A stretch of 64,000 nucleotides of DNA from CAIKXD01 sp035439485 (GCA_035439485.1 DAORKI010000001.1:62001-126000); one strand, 5' to 3'. Numbered from the stretch's first letter, positions 18,013 to 26,598 are shown. Notes: generated from the letters alone by a model not told the origin. Made by a program: numbers and translations.

Positions 18013-18157
18013 AATAAAAATACATTAAGTATGCTACAAAGTTTCAATAATATCTGCAAAGGCCGTTTCATCACTAAAAATATTGTTAACTATTCATTGT
18101 GGATTTTTACAAAAAATATTTTAACAGTTTCTTGCTGTTTATAATGAATTAAAATAG

Positions 18158-18165
18158 TACTTTTG
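18158..18165 (+). promoter_or_regulatory. Bacteroidota -7 box (TACTTTTG) before the small secreted protein
   Basis: TACTTTTG fits TAnnTTTG and ends 16 bp before the TTG start at 18182, implying a leader of about 10 nt. A CTTGC element about 23 bp upstream could be a poor -33 site. Confidence 0.55.
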
Positions 18166-18181
18166 TGGCTCAATTTGTTAC

Positions 18182-18526
18182 TTGAAAAAAGCTATTTCAC
18201 ATATTTTATTGTTTTCGTTTGTGTTTCAAATAGGTCATTCTATGGCTATTGGGAATGTGATACACAAAATATTTTATGAAATAAGTTCGTTTTATAGCGA
18301 TGAATGTGACTTAAACTTTTTTGATTTTGTTTTTAAAGATGTGGTTTGTAATTCAACACAAAGTGAAAAGCAAGAGCAAAAAGGTATGGATAATGATTTA
18401 ATTTGCTCAAGCTTTGAAGAAAATGCATTATCAATTGAACATGCAAGTGATAATAATTTGTATTTGCTGCTTTCAGCATTGCTACCTTCTGGATTTTATT
18501 TTTCGCTAATTCAGCCTCCAGACTAA
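18182..18526 (+). CDS. Small secreted protein of unknown function
   Basis: 114 residues, starting at TTG (TTGAAAAAAGCTATT). The N-terminus (MKKAISHILLFSFVFQIGHSMA) is a signal peptide or an N-terminal anchor. The rest has aromatic/acidic stretches (FYSDECDLNFFDFVF), three cysteines, an acidic middle and a hydrophobic end before the terminal QPPD. No family recognised. The overall form (short, secreted, ending PP + acidic) recalls small Bacteroidota proteins encoded beside efflux or receptor genes, but no such gene follows here. Support for it being real: a -7 box close upstream, a coherent signal sequence, and hairpins right after its stop. It stands alone between murA and the peptidase. Confidence 0.65.
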   Translation: MKKAISHILLFSFVFQIGHSMAIGNVIHKIFYEISSFYSDECDLNFFDFVFKDVVCNSTQSEKQEQKGMDNDLICSSFEENALSIEHASDNNLYLLLSALLPSGFYFSLIQPPD

Positions 18527-18550
18527 ATCAATCAAACTTTATTGAAGAAC

Positions 18551-18579
18551 AATTAAATTTTCCAACTGGAAATTTAATT
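18551..18579 (+). terminator. Inverted repeat just after the small secreted gene
   Basis: AATTAAATTTTCCA and TGGAAATTTAATT are complementary apart from one bulged T, with only AC between them. The stem begins 25 bp after the stop codon. A-T rich, no long U-run after it; could be a terminator or an mRNA 3' end-protecting hairpin. Confidence 0.4.
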
Positions 18580-18598
18580 ATTTATTACATTGATATTA

Positions 18599-18677
18599 CC
18601 CGGATGTTTCTGTGGTGGATAATTAAAGGGCAGGTTTTGAGTTTTCCTGCCCTTTCATCCGGGGTTTTTGTTTTTTT
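18599..18677 (+). terminator. Strong two-part hairpin with T-rich tail
   Basis: Inner stem AAAGGGCAGG (18625-18634) pairs with CCTGCCCTTT (18646-18655) around an 11-nt loop. Outer stem CCCGGATG (18599-18606) pairs with CATCCGGG (18656-18663); an 18-nt bulge (18607-18624) lies only on the 5' side. Then comes GTTTTTGTTTTTTTC. This is a good intrinsic terminator; the large one-sided bulge is unusual. Confidence 0.75.
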
Positions 18678-18679
18678 CT

Positions 18680-18687
18680 TATCTTTG
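18680..18687 (+). promoter_or_regulatory. Bacteroidota -7 box (TATCTTTG) for the M1 peptidase
   Basis: TATCTTTG is an exact TAnnTTTG match ending 17 bp before ATG 18705. It overlaps the GTG at 18687, which argues against that codon as the start. Confidence 0.65.
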
Positions 18688-18704
18688 TGCTCTACAACAT
18701 TCTT

Positions 18705-20645
18705 ATGAAACTTTTCGTTTCTGTTATATTGAGCAGCCTTATTTATTCGAATTTTTTGTACGCTCAGTTAAGTGATTTGATGTTAATATCAAAAACTGAA
18801 AAAGCATATCATTCGAATAGTCAAAAACAGTCATCAGCAATATTGCCAAATAATTACGATTTGAAATATTGCCGTTTTAATTGGGAAATAAATCCTTCCA
18901 TAAAATATGTACAAGGCAATGTATATTACTTATTTTTTCATAGCGATAGCTTGAGTTCTTTTAAGCTTGAACTGAGTGATAGTTTGGTAGCAGACAGTGT
19001 TAAAATGAATGGAATTTTATTAAACTTTAATCACTTTGGGGGTATTTTATCAGTAAATTTTAGTTCATACTTATTAGCTAACCAATATGACTCAATTAGG
19101 GTATATTATCATGGTGTGCCTCCAGAAACAGGCTTTGGTTCATTTGCTGCAGAAACACATGGACCAAACAATGTACCTGTTTTATGGACACTTTCGGAAC
19201 CATATGGTTCAAAAGATTGGTGGCCAGCTAAACAAGATTTGAATGATAAAATTGATTCAATAGATGTATTTGTGAAGGCGCCTAACATATACAAAGTAGC
19301 CTCAAACGGTGTTTTAATAAATGAGGTCACGATTGGAGTGGATAAAATAACTCATTGGAAACATCAATATCCAATTGCTGCTTATTTAATTGCCATAGCT
19401 GTTTCAGATTACTCCGTCTTTACCAATCAAGCTCAATTAAGTACAGGCAATCTAGATGTAATTAATTATGTTTATAATGAAGATTTGGCAATGGCACAAA
19501 ATGCTGTTGGTGAAATGATAAATCATTTAAAATATTTCGACAGTTTGTTTATTCCTTATCCATTTATGAATGAAAAATATGGTCATGCGCAATTTAATTG
19601 GGGTGGGGGAATGGAGCATCAAACCATGAGTTTTGTTGGAGGCTTTACATACGAGTTGTTAGCTCATGAATTGGCACATCAGTGGTATGGAGATCATGTA
19701 ACTTGTGGTTCATGGCAAGATTTATGGCTCAATGAAGGTTTTGCAACATACGCAACAGGACTTTGTTACGAGAGATTTTCACCCAATTTGTATTGGAAAA
19801 TATGGAAATCTAATCAAGTTAATTTTATTACTTCATCGCCTGATGGCTCAGTGTTTGTGGCTGATACAATGGATATTGCAAGACTATTTGATGCACGCTT
19901 AACCTACAGCAAAGCTGCAATGTTACTACATATGTTGCGATGGAAAATTGGAGATGACCATTTTTATACAGCATTACGCAACTACCAAAACAATCCTTTG
20001 TTGAGCTACAACTATGCACGGAACAATGATTTGAAAAACGAACTTGAAATACAAAGTGGCCAAAATTTAGATGAGTTTTTCAATGATTGGTATTGGGGTG
20101 AAGGTTATCCATCTTACACTTTAAGTTATGACCAAAATAGCAGCAATTTGATTAGTTTTAGTTTATCACAATCTCAATCACATCCTTCAGTATCATTTTT
20201 TGAAATGCCTGTGCCAGTGCGCTTTAAGAATACAAGCCACGATACGCTCATGGTTTTTAATCATACATTTTCTGGACAAATTTTTAGTGTTCAATTAAAT
20301 TTTAAGGTGGACAGTGTTATAATAGACCCTGATCATTGGATAGTTTGCAATCAAAATGTAGTAAGCGCTAGCGAGGAATTAAAATATGAATACGACCAAA
20401 TTAATATTTATCCAAATCCAGTAAATAAAGTATTAGTATTGAATTTTCAAAACATGAATATTAAGGATCTTATTACATGTCAAATATTAAGCAGTGATGG
20501 AAAAATAATTGAATGTAAACAACTAATTGAACAAAATAATGTAAATGAGGTTTTATTAGACGTAAGTGCACTTTCAAAAGGATTATATTATCTAAAAATG
20601 ATGAGTACTACAGGTAATTTTACATCAAAATTTATCAAGCAATAA
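18705..20645 (+). CDS. Secreted M1 family metallopeptidase with T9SS type A sorting domain
   Basis: 646 residues from ATG 18705, giving signal peptide MKLFVSVILSSLIYSNFLYAQ. An upstream in-frame GTG at 18687 lies in the -7 box and is less likely. The N-terminal beta-domain (about 50-210) leads to GGGMEHQTMS (the GAMEN-loop equivalent, about 302) and the zinc site HELAH (321-325) with a second Glu 19 residues later in NEGFATY (344), the standard M1 geometry. M1 enzymes cleave N-terminal residues from peptides. The last 85 residues (INIYPNPVNK...GLYYLKMMS) are a type A sorting domain, so it should be secreted across the outer membrane by T9SS, probably for peptide nutrition. A small lipoprotein gene follows after 11 bp. 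Confidence 0.94.
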   Translation: MKLFVSVILSSLIYSNFLYAQLSDLMLISKTEKAYHSNSQKQSSAILPNNYDLKYCRFNWEINPSIKYVQGNVYYLFFHSDSLSSFKLELSDSLVADSVKMNGILLNFNHFGGILSVNFSSYLLANQYDSIRVYYHGVPPETGFGSFAAETHGPNNVPVLWTLSEPYGSKDWWPAKQDLNDKIDSIDVFVKAPNIYKVASNGVLINEVTIGVDKITHWKHQYPIAAYLIAIAVSDYSVFTNQAQLSTGNLDVINYVYNEDLAMAQNAVGEMINHLKYFDSLFIPYPFMNEKYGHAQFNWGGGMEHQTMSFVGGFTYELLAHELAHQWYGDHVTCGSWQDLWLNEGFATYATGLCYERFSPNLYWKIWKSNQVNFITSSPDGSVFVADTMDIARLFDARLTYSKAAMLLHMLRWKIGDDHFYTALRNYQNNPLLSYNYARNNDLKNELEIQSGQNLDEFFNDWYWGEGYPSYTLSYDQNSSNLISFSLSQSQSHPSVSFFEMPVPVRFKNTSHDTLMVFNHTFSGQIFSVQLNFKVDSVIIDPDHWIVCNQNVVSASEELKYEYDQINIYPNPVNKVLVLNFQNMNIKDLITCQILSSDGKIIECKQLIEQNNVNEVLLDVSALSKGLYYLKMMSTTGNFTSKFIKQ

Positions 20646-20656
20646 AACATATTACT

Positions 20657-21040
20657 ATGAAAATTAAATTGGTTATTTTTTATACGTTTTTGGCAGTAGC
20701 AACCATATCATGTAAAAAAAATGGTACAGGAGGGGAAAATACAATTGCTGCATTCCCTAAACATCATGGTGTTAGCATTCCTAATGCCACGGTGTATATA
20801 AAATATGGAGCAACTGAATTACCTGGCCAAAATGCTTCGGATTTTGATGATGCTAAAACAGCAGTGGTTGATGGGTCAAGTGCAGCACATGCGCATTTTG
20901 AAGGGTTGTTAAAAGGCGATTATTACATTTACTCCGTAGGCTTTGATTCCACAGTAAATGAAGTTGTTTCGGGAGGAATTGCGGTAAAAATAAAAAGCAA
21001 GTCGGGCGAGCAAGATGTTGAGGTTCCAATGACCGAATAA
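20657..21040 (+). CDS. Small lipoprotein of unknown function
   Basis: 127 residues. The signal ends in the lipobox TISC followed by KKNG, typical of Bacteroidota lipoproteins. The mature part has a His-rich patch (FPKHHGVSIP), a NATVYIKYGATELPG segment and a C-terminal GGIAVKIKSKSGEQDVEVP, which looks like a small beta-sandwich (transthyretin/carboxypeptidase-regulatory-like) fold. It lies 11 bp after the M1 peptidase and is probably co-transcribed. No specific family recognised; function unknown. Confidence 0.8.
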   Translation: MKIKLVIFYTFLAVATISCKKNGTGGENTIAAFPKHHGVSIPNATVYIKYGATELPGQNASDFDDAKTAVVDGSSAAHAHFEGLLKGDYYIYSVGFDSTVNEVVSGGIAVKIKSKSGEQDVEVPMTE

Positions 21041-21100
21041 ATTAACTTTTGTTTGTTTATAATGATAATTTAAAATGATTACTTTTAAAAATAAAAATCT

Positions 21101-21108
21101 CATTTTTG
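21101..21108 (+). promoter_or_regulatory. Near-consensus -7 box (CATTTTTG) very close to the FtsB-like start
   Basis: CATTTTTG differs from TAnnTTTG only at the first base. It ends 4 bp before ATG 21113, so transcription would start at or next to the start codon (leaderless). Confidence 0.4.
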
Positions 21109-21112
21109 TGGT

Positions 21113-21433
21113 ATGATAAGTGAAAGAGCAAACAGAATTATTAAAATCTTTAAAAATAAATACACCATAACCATAGTGTTTTTAATGACTTGGTTGATGT
21201 TTTTTGATCGATATGATTTTGTTACACAATACAAAACGGTGAAAGAACTTAAACAGTTAGAAGAGGAAAAGCTTTACTATGTAAATGAAATTGCAAAAAA
21301 TGAGCAAGATTTAAAGCAATTGAAAGAAAACCCAATTTACCTAGAGCGATTTGCTCGTGAAAAGTATTTGATGAAACAGCCCAATGAAGATGTTTTTATC
21401 ATATTGGATAATCGTACAAATACTATCAAGTAA
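21113..21433 (+). CDS. Septum formation initiator family protein (FtsB/DivIC-like)
   Basis: 106 residues. One membrane helix (YTITIVFLMTWLMFFD, about 20-36), then a coiled coil (KELKQLEEEKLYYVNEIAKN, about 48-75) and the family end (LKENPIYLERFAREKYLMKQ, NEDVFII). This is the FtsB/DivIC layout: a bitopic protein that binds FtsL and FtsQ/DivIB in the divisome and triggers septal peptidoglycan synthesis. Short cytosolic N-terminus, periplasmic coiled coil. Normal length. A near-consensus -7 box sits only 4 bp before the ATG. Confidence 0.9.
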   Translation: MISERANRIIKIFKNKYTITIVFLMTWLMFFDRYDFVTQYKTVKELKQLEEEKLYYVNEIAKNEQDLKQLKENPIYLERFAREKYLMKQPNEDVFIILDNRTNTIK

Positions 21434-21451
21434 AATCAAATCAAATCAAAC
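21433..21451 (+). repeat. Pentanucleotide repeat (AAATC x3) between ftsB-like and GNAT-like genes
   Basis: AAATC is repeated three times in tandem, then AAAC, directly after the FtsB-like stop. It lies before the proposed TTG start at 21453 but inside the longer alternative frame from ATG 21384. Confidence 0.6.
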
Positions 21452-21452
21452 T

Positions 21453-22661
21453 TTGAATACGGCAACAATTACTAAACCACACCATAAGAAGGCAAACTTT
21501 TTAACATGGCAATGTGCGTTTTCTGGTCAATATGAAATAGAAGTGTATACCTCTGTTAATGATTTGAAAGAAGAATGGGAAAAGTTTGCTAAAAAATATG
21601 AGCATCAATTTCAAATTGAAAACATTGGCATAGCAGAAATATCGGGACTTATAGATTTTTCATACTATTATGTTTCGGTAAAGGAGAATAGCGAAATTGT
21701 GGCCTTATTTTATTTTCAAAGCTTAATCATACGAAAGGAATACTATCCTAACTTTTCCAATCTTTCCTTTGCTGCAAAGAATTTATATTGCATTATTTCA
21801 GCCAATAATTACAATTTATTGGTGAATGGACATTTATTTAGCATGGATGTGCCAGGCATTGTTGTTAGAAATGACTGGAGAAATGAAAGTGATTTGGCTA
21901 AGGTTTTTGATAAAGTAATCTCAAAAGTTAAGCGTGCTTGCGATAGCAGTATTTTAATTGTTAAAGATGCACATCCTTTATTGAAGAAGGAGTTGCAAAT
22001 TCTTAAGAATAAATACAAACTTATGCCTGATGATGTGCTCATGGAAATGCAAATTCCTAAAGAGTGGCAAAGTATTGATGATTATATAAACGCCCTAAGT
22101 AAAAAGTATGCTGTTAGGTCGAAAAAAATAGAAGAAAGTACTTCGCATTTTGTGATTAAAGAATTAACGGCATCTGAGATTTTACAGCATGAAAGTACAC
22201 TTCATAAATTGTATTTAAATGTAATTTCAAGGAGTTCATTTAAAATGGGAGTTTTAAATATGCGTTATTTTTCTAAAATGAAAGAAGTGTTGCAAGACAA
22301 TTTTACATTTAAAATTTGGAAACTAGATGATGAAATTGTTGGCTTTACAAGTTATGTATGTTTAGAAAATCATATGGAATTGCATTATATTGGGATTGAT
22401 TATAAAATAAACAAAAGTCATCACCTATATCAATGTATGCTACAAACTGGTATTAAAGATGCAATTTTTAAAAAACAATCGGTATTAAGAATGGGCCGTA
22501 CTGCCTATGAAGCTAAAGCAATAGCTGGTGCAAAACCTATAGTAAAGAGCAATTTTTTTCAGATCAGCAATCCAATTTTGAAAATAGGCTATAAATACTC
22601 TGCAGATTATTTTATTGCCGAAAATAGCACCAATTGGCAGGTTAGAAATCCTTTCAAGTAA
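21453..22661 (+). CDS. GNAT/FemAB-like acyltransferase
   Basis: 402 residues from TTG 21453. An ATG at 21384 would add 23 residues but overlap the FtsB-like gene by 50 bp and run through the AAATC repeat, so it is less likely. The C-terminal half has the look of an acetyltransferase-like domain: DNFTFKIWKLDDEIVGFTSYV, HMELHYIGIDYKINK, LYQCMLQTGIKDAIFKKQSV, MGRTAYEAKAIAGAKP. The last motif, with the preceding segment, resembles peptidoglycan-related FemAB-type proteins. Likely role: transfer of an acyl or aminoacyl group in envelope synthesis, which fits the neighbouring FtsB-like gene. Substrate unknown; no signal peptide. Confidence 0.65.
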   Translation: MNTATITKPHHKKANFLTWQCAFSGQYEIEVYTSVNDLKEEWEKFAKKYEHQFQIENIGIAEISGLIDFSYYYVSVKENSEIVALFYFQSLIIRKEYYPNFSNLSFAAKNLYCIISANNYNLLVNGHLFSMDVPGIVVRNDWRNESDLAKVFDKVISKVKRACDSSILIVKDAHPLLKKELQILKNKYKLMPDDVLMEMQIPKEWQSIDDYINALSKKYAVRSKKIEESTSHFVIKELTASEILQHESTLHKLYLNVISRSSFKMGVLNMRYFSKMKEVLQDNFTFKIWKLDDEIVGFTSYVCLENHMELHYIGIDYKINKSHHLYQCMLQTGIKDAIFKKQSVLRMGRTAYEAKAIAGAKPIVKSNFFQISNPILKIGYKYSADYFIAENSTNWQVRNPFK

Positions 22662-22675
22662 ATTATATTAATTAA

Positions 22676-22702
22676 TATAAGGCAAATCAAAAATGCCTTA
22701 TA
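22676..22702 (+). promoter_or_regulatory. Operator-like inverted repeat touching the -7 box of the RND/MMPL gene
   Basis: TATAAGGCA (22676-22684) and TGCCTTATA (22694-22702) are perfect inverted copies around 9 nt. The right arm runs into the -7 box at 22701. It partly overlaps an A-T palindrome at 22663-22680. It could be a repressor site or the terminator of the preceding gene. Confidence 0.45.
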
Positions 22703-22708
22703 CCTTTG
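22701..22708 (+). promoter_or_regulatory. Bacteroidota -7 box (TACCTTTG) for the RND/MMPL gene
   Basis: Exact TAnnTTTG match, 20 bp before ATG 22729. It lies downstream of the in-frame ATG at 22693, which is therefore unlikely to be the start. Confidence 0.6.
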
Positions 22709-22728
22709 TGATCAAAACAATTAATTTC

Positions 22729-25053
22729 ATGTGGCCATTTATTGCTAGAAAAATTCTTAGAAATCGTATTGCTTTTATAGTGGTATTAGGCATGTTCACC
22801 ACTTTTATGGCCTATCATGCATCAAGGGTTGAATTATCGTATGAGTTTGCTAAAATTTTACCTTCAACTGATAGTGCCTATAGCGAGTACAATAACTTCA
22901 AGGAATTATTTGGACAGGATGGAAACATTATGGTTATTGGTTTACAGGACAAAGACTTTTTTACATTAAATAAATTTAATGATTGGCATAATTTATCGCA
23001 TGAGATTAAAAAAATAAAAGGCGTTGAAAATGTAATATCAATCACCAATGTAAGTAAGGTTGCTTTTGATGATAGTTTACACAAAATCATGTTTGTTCCT
23101 TTTTTAACGCATATGCCCGAAAATCAAGAACAACTTAACAAGGTAAAGCTGTCATTAGATTCATTGCCTTTTTATGAAGGTTTTGTTTTAAACAAAGAAG
23201 CGGGTTCTCATTTAATGGCAGTTACTTTTTCACAAACGGAGATAAATTCAAAAAATCGGATAAAAATTGTAAATGATATAAGAGAATTAGCATTAAAATA
23301 TTCAGCTAAGCATTATACAAATGTTCATTTAAGCGGCATGCCATACATAAGAACTGTGTTTATGCAAAAGGTGTCAAAAGAAATGTTCTTGTTTTTAGGC
23401 TTGGCACTGGTACTTATGTTTGTGATTCTTTGGGTGTTTTTTCGTTCATTTTCATCTGTATTTGTTTCACTTTTGGTAGTTATTATAGGTGTAATATGGT
23501 CGGTAGGAACAATTGAAATGTTGAATTACAAAATTACTGTTTTATCGGCACTGGTACCTCCACTCATATTAATAATTGGTGTTCCAAATTGTATCTTTTT
23601 TATTAATAAATACCATTCGGAGTATGCTAAGCATAGAAACAGAACAAAAGCAATAGCACGAATGATTAATACCATGGGCATTACTTTGTTTTTAGCAAAT
23701 TTAACTACAGCAATTGGTTTTGCAGTGCTATATTTTACCAATAGTGCCTTACTGGTTGAGTTTGGCGTTGTTTCAGGAATAAGTGTAATGGTAACTTATG
23801 GAATAACCTTAATTTTAATTCCAATTGTATTGAGTTATTTGGCACCTCCAAAGGTGAAACATACAAAACATCTTGATGGTAAACGCATCAACCAAATACT
23901 TGATTTTATTATTCATTTAGTAAGCCATCAGCGAAAAAAAGTCTATTGGTCTATTGGTTTAATCACTATTGTATCTATAATAGGAATGAGTAAAATATCG
24001 GTTTTGGGGTTTGTAGTTGATGATTTTCCTCAGAAAGATAAGGTGTATGATGATTTAAGATTTTTTGAAAAAAATTTCAATGGGGTTTTGCCTTTTGAAA
24101 TTTTAATTGACACCAAAAAGCCGAATGGTGTATTTGAAGAGAATGCCAGAGCCTTGTATAAAATAAATGCATTTCAAAAGAAAATGGCTAAATATCCTGA
24201 GTTCTCAAAACCACTTTCACTGGCTGAGGCTATAAAATTTTCATATCAATTTTACAAAGATGGAAATCCAAAATTCTACATTTTGCCGGGTTTTACAGAA
24301 TTAAAAAAACTATCAGACTATAGTTTGCCAATTAAAAGTAATGTGTCGAATTTCAATTTGTTTTTAGATAGAAGTAGACAATATACGCGCATAAGCTATC
24401 AAATGGCTGATGTTGGCTCTGAAAGAATAAAATCATTAATGGAAGAAATTCAGCCTAAAGCAGATTCAATTTTTGCTGGCACCGATTTTAAGGTAAGTTT
24501 TACAGGCCATAGCTTAATATTTTTAAAGGGAAATGACTATCTTTTATCAAATTTATTAGAGAGTTTACTCATTGAAATTATACTTATAATTCTTATTGGA
24601 TTGGCATTATTTAGAAGCTTAAGAATTATTTTATTAAGTAAATTACCTTGTTTAATTCCTTTAATTATTACTGCTGGTATTATGGGCTTTTTTGGAATAA
24701 GATTCAAACCTTCCACTATATTAATTTTTAGCATTGCGTTTGGTATTTCAAGTGATGGTACTATATATTTTCTATCGCGCTTTAGACAAGAATTACAAAG
24801 CAGGACACAAACATACGCTGGAGCAATTCATGCCACTATTTTAGAAACTGGAAGAAGTATGATTTACACCAACATTATTTTATTTGCAGGCTTTTTTATT
24901 TTTGCTTTATCGGATTTTGGTAGCACAGCAGCACTAGGAATTTTGTTATCATTAACATTACTAATTGCCATGATAACAAACTTATTATTATTACCAGCTA
25001 TTATGCTGTCAATTGAAGGTAAAATGGCAAAAAAGCTGTTGAAACTGAAATAA
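22729..25053 (+). CDS. RND superfamily (MMPL/Patched-type) transporter
   Basis: 774 residues from ATG 22729 (MWPFIARKILRNRIAF). ATG 22693 would add 12 residues but lies upstream of the -7 box. Two halves, each with one membrane helix, a periplasmic domain and a run of five helices; helix runs fall at about 220-375 and 610-765. TTAIGFAVLYFTNSA in the first half and GISSDGTIYFLSRFRQE in the second match the MMPL/SSD type. Such proteins use the proton gradient to move lipids, hopanoids or other hydrophobic molecules. Cargo unknown; no periplasmic adaptor or outer membrane factor is adjacent, which favours lipid transport over tripartite drug efflux. Confidence 0.88.
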   Translation: MWPFIARKILRNRIAFIVVLGMFTTFMAYHASRVELSYEFAKILPSTDSAYSEYNNFKELFGQDGNIMVIGLQDKDFFTLNKFNDWHNLSHEIKKIKGVENVISITNVSKVAFDDSLHKIMFVPFLTHMPENQEQLNKVKLSLDSLPFYEGFVLNKEAGSHLMAVTFSQTEINSKNRIKIVNDIRELALKYSAKHYTNVHLSGMPYIRTVFMQKVSKEMFLFLGLALVLMFVILWVFFRSFSSVFVSLLVVIIGVIWSVGTIEMLNYKITVLSALVPPLILIIGVPNCIFFINKYHSEYAKHRNRTKAIARMINTMGITLFLANLTTAIGFAVLYFTNSALLVEFGVVSGISVMVTYGITLILIPIVLSYLAPPKVKHTKHLDGKRINQILDFIIHLVSHQRKKVYWSIGLITIVSIIGMSKISVLGFVVDDFPQKDKVYDDLRFFEKNFNGVLPFEILIDTKKPNGVFEENARALYKINAFQKKMAKYPEFSKPLSLAEAIKFSYQFYKDGNPKFYILPGFTELKKLSDYSLPIKSNVSNFNLFLDRSRQYTRISYQMADVGSERIKSLMEEIQPKADSIFAGTDFKVSFTGHSLIFLKGNDYLLSNLLESLLIEIILIILIGLALFRSLRIILLSKLPCLIPLIITAGIMGFFGIRFKPSTILIFSIAFGISSDGTIYFLSRFRQELQSRTQTYAGAIHATILETGRSMIYTNIILFAGFFIFALSDFGSTAALGILLSLTLLIAMITNLLLLPAIMLSIEGKMAKKLLKLK

Positions 25054-25064
25054 TAAGGATTATT
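25049..25064. terminator. Short hairpin overlapping two convergent stop codons
   Basis: AATAAT and ATTATT pair around AAGG. The stem contains the stops of the RND/MMPL gene and of the convergent GT-C gene. A-T only, so weak. Confidence 0.3.
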
Positions 25065-26598
25065 GAGTTAATTTATAGCAGCGTAAATTTTTGTAAGTTC
25101 CTATGGGATTTTGAGTATACAGTTTGATCACCTCATGTTTTAAAAATGAGGTGTCATTGAGGATTAAAAATGATGCTCCCATTTTTATTTTAGATTCAAA
25201 TTCAAATACTTTATACTTGCGATCGCTGTTAAAACCATATGAAGACCAACCACTTCTATTAAGCATGGCTAAGGTTCCATTTGGTGTGCCGTCATCAAGT
25301 GAAATTATTTTTGAAGATTTATCTATTCCAAAAGTTAATAATTTGGTCTCAAGATAATTATCATAATATACAGCATCCAGTTTTTGATGTCTCCAACCGC
25401 CTTTGTAGTAACATTTGTAAATATTTTTTCCAGTATATATTGCAAACAGAGCACAACATAACATAGTTGCTTTAGTATAAAAATTGATTTTACTAAAATC
25501 AAATTTAGATAGAATATTAAAGGCAATTAAGCAAGTAAGAATGGGAAGTATAATTAAATTAACTAAATAATATTGCTGGTCTTGAAAGCCTTTCCAAAAG
25601 TAGGCAATAAACATACCTAGCCCCATACATAAAAATGATAGTAATTTGAAATAAAAGGCATCTGTTTTTTTTCTGAAAACAATAATAGTAAGCATACAAA
25701 TAACGAATAAAGCCAAATTTAATGGCGATAAAATTTCAACATGAATTAATCTAAAGTTGTTTAAGGTATCCTTTATCTGCATGAAATTGTTTTCCCAAAT
25801 AGGCCAGCCTTTCATAGCTTTTGTTCCAAAAAAAACAGTTTGATTTGATTGGTTAAATCTTATAGCATAACTATACCATGAAATTATAAGTAAAATTGAA
25901 ATTAAGAAATGGGCAATTATGCGGTATTTATATTTTTTAATGGTATCGTAAAACACTGATTTACCATCAGCAAACCATAGTTCTAATATAACAGAGCATA
26001 AAATAGCAATTACAAGTATTGATGCACTAGCTTTTAACAAACCTGCCAACGCAAAACAAAAAGCAGCTAAGCTCAATATTTTAATTTTTTGAGTATCGAA
26101 AAACCTTTGAAACAAATATAAACCTATAATATTAAAACTTAAGGCAGAAACATCGCTCAAAAAATTATTTGCATAAAAGAAAACTACAGGCGTACAAAAA
26201 TAAAGTATGCAAATAAAATATGACAAAATATAATGGTTTGTAAACCTAAAAGTGAGCTTGAAAAGAAAATATAAACCTAAAAAAAAGATGCATAAATTTA
26301 AACCTTTAAATAAAAAAAAGTGCACCCCAAAAAACTTAAAAAGTATAGCAGAAAGAAAATATATGATAGGGAATTCGCCAGCAGCATAGCCATTTTGAGA
26401 AAAAAGAAAATGCACCTGAGGTTTAAAAAAATGGAAGCCATTTTGATAATAGTTTAGTGCAATAGAATAGCAATCGGCTTGTCGCCATAAATCGGTTGAT
26501 TGAGGACCTAAATTTATAGTTTCGTAAAATTTAAAATGAATTGAAAGTACTGTGAAAATGGCTATAAATGCGGCCTTATGTTGAAAATTGATATTCAT
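25060..26598 (-). CDS. Integral membrane GT-C (family 39/ArnT-like) glycosyltransferase
   Basis: 512 residues with about 11-12 membrane helices. The first periplasmic loop has DLWRQADCYSIALNYYQNG, the acidic loop typical of GT39/ArnT-like GT-C enzymes, which use polyprenyl-phosphate sugars on the periplasmic side. The C-terminal 80 residues after the last helix are soluble (SKIISLDDGTPNGTLAML, YKVFEFESK). It probably adds a sugar to a lipid, glycan or protein on the outer face of the inner membrane. Donor and acceptor unknown. Single-gene unit: convergent with the RND gene, divergent from mdh, with its own -7 box. Confidence 0.8.
   Translation of the reverse strand: MNINFQHKAAFIAIFTVLSIHFKFYETINLGPQSTDLWRQADCYSIALNYYQNGFHFFKPQVHFLFSQNGYAAGEFPIIYFLSAILFKFFGVHFFLFKGLNLCIFFLGLYFLFKLTFRFTNHYILSYFICILYFCTPVVFFYANNFLSDVSALSFNIIGLYLFQRFFDTQKIKILSLAAFCFALAGLLKASASILVIAILCSVILELWFADGKSVFYDTIKKYKYRIIAHFLISILLIISWYSYAIRFNQSNQTVFFGTKAMKGWPIWENNFMQIKDTLNNFRLIHVEILSPLNLALFVICMLTIIVFRKKTDAFYFKLLSFLCMGLGMFIAYFWKGFQDQQYYLVNLIILPILTCLIAFNILSKFDFSKINFYTKATMLCCALFAIYTGKNIYKCYYKGGWRHQKLDAVYYDNYLETKLLTFGIDKSSKIISLDDGTPNGTLAMLNRSGWSSYGFNSDRKYKVFEFESKIKMGASFLILNDTSFLKHEVIKLYTQNPIGTYKNLRCYKLTQ

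Noticed and set aside
17795..18144. Two plus-strand frames antisense to the murA 5' end
   Set aside because: They overlap a well-supported gene and show no motif or promoter of their own.
18687..18704. GTG 18687 as start of the M1 peptidase
   Set aside because: It lies inside the -7 box TATCTTTG; ATG 18705 gives a clean signal peptide.
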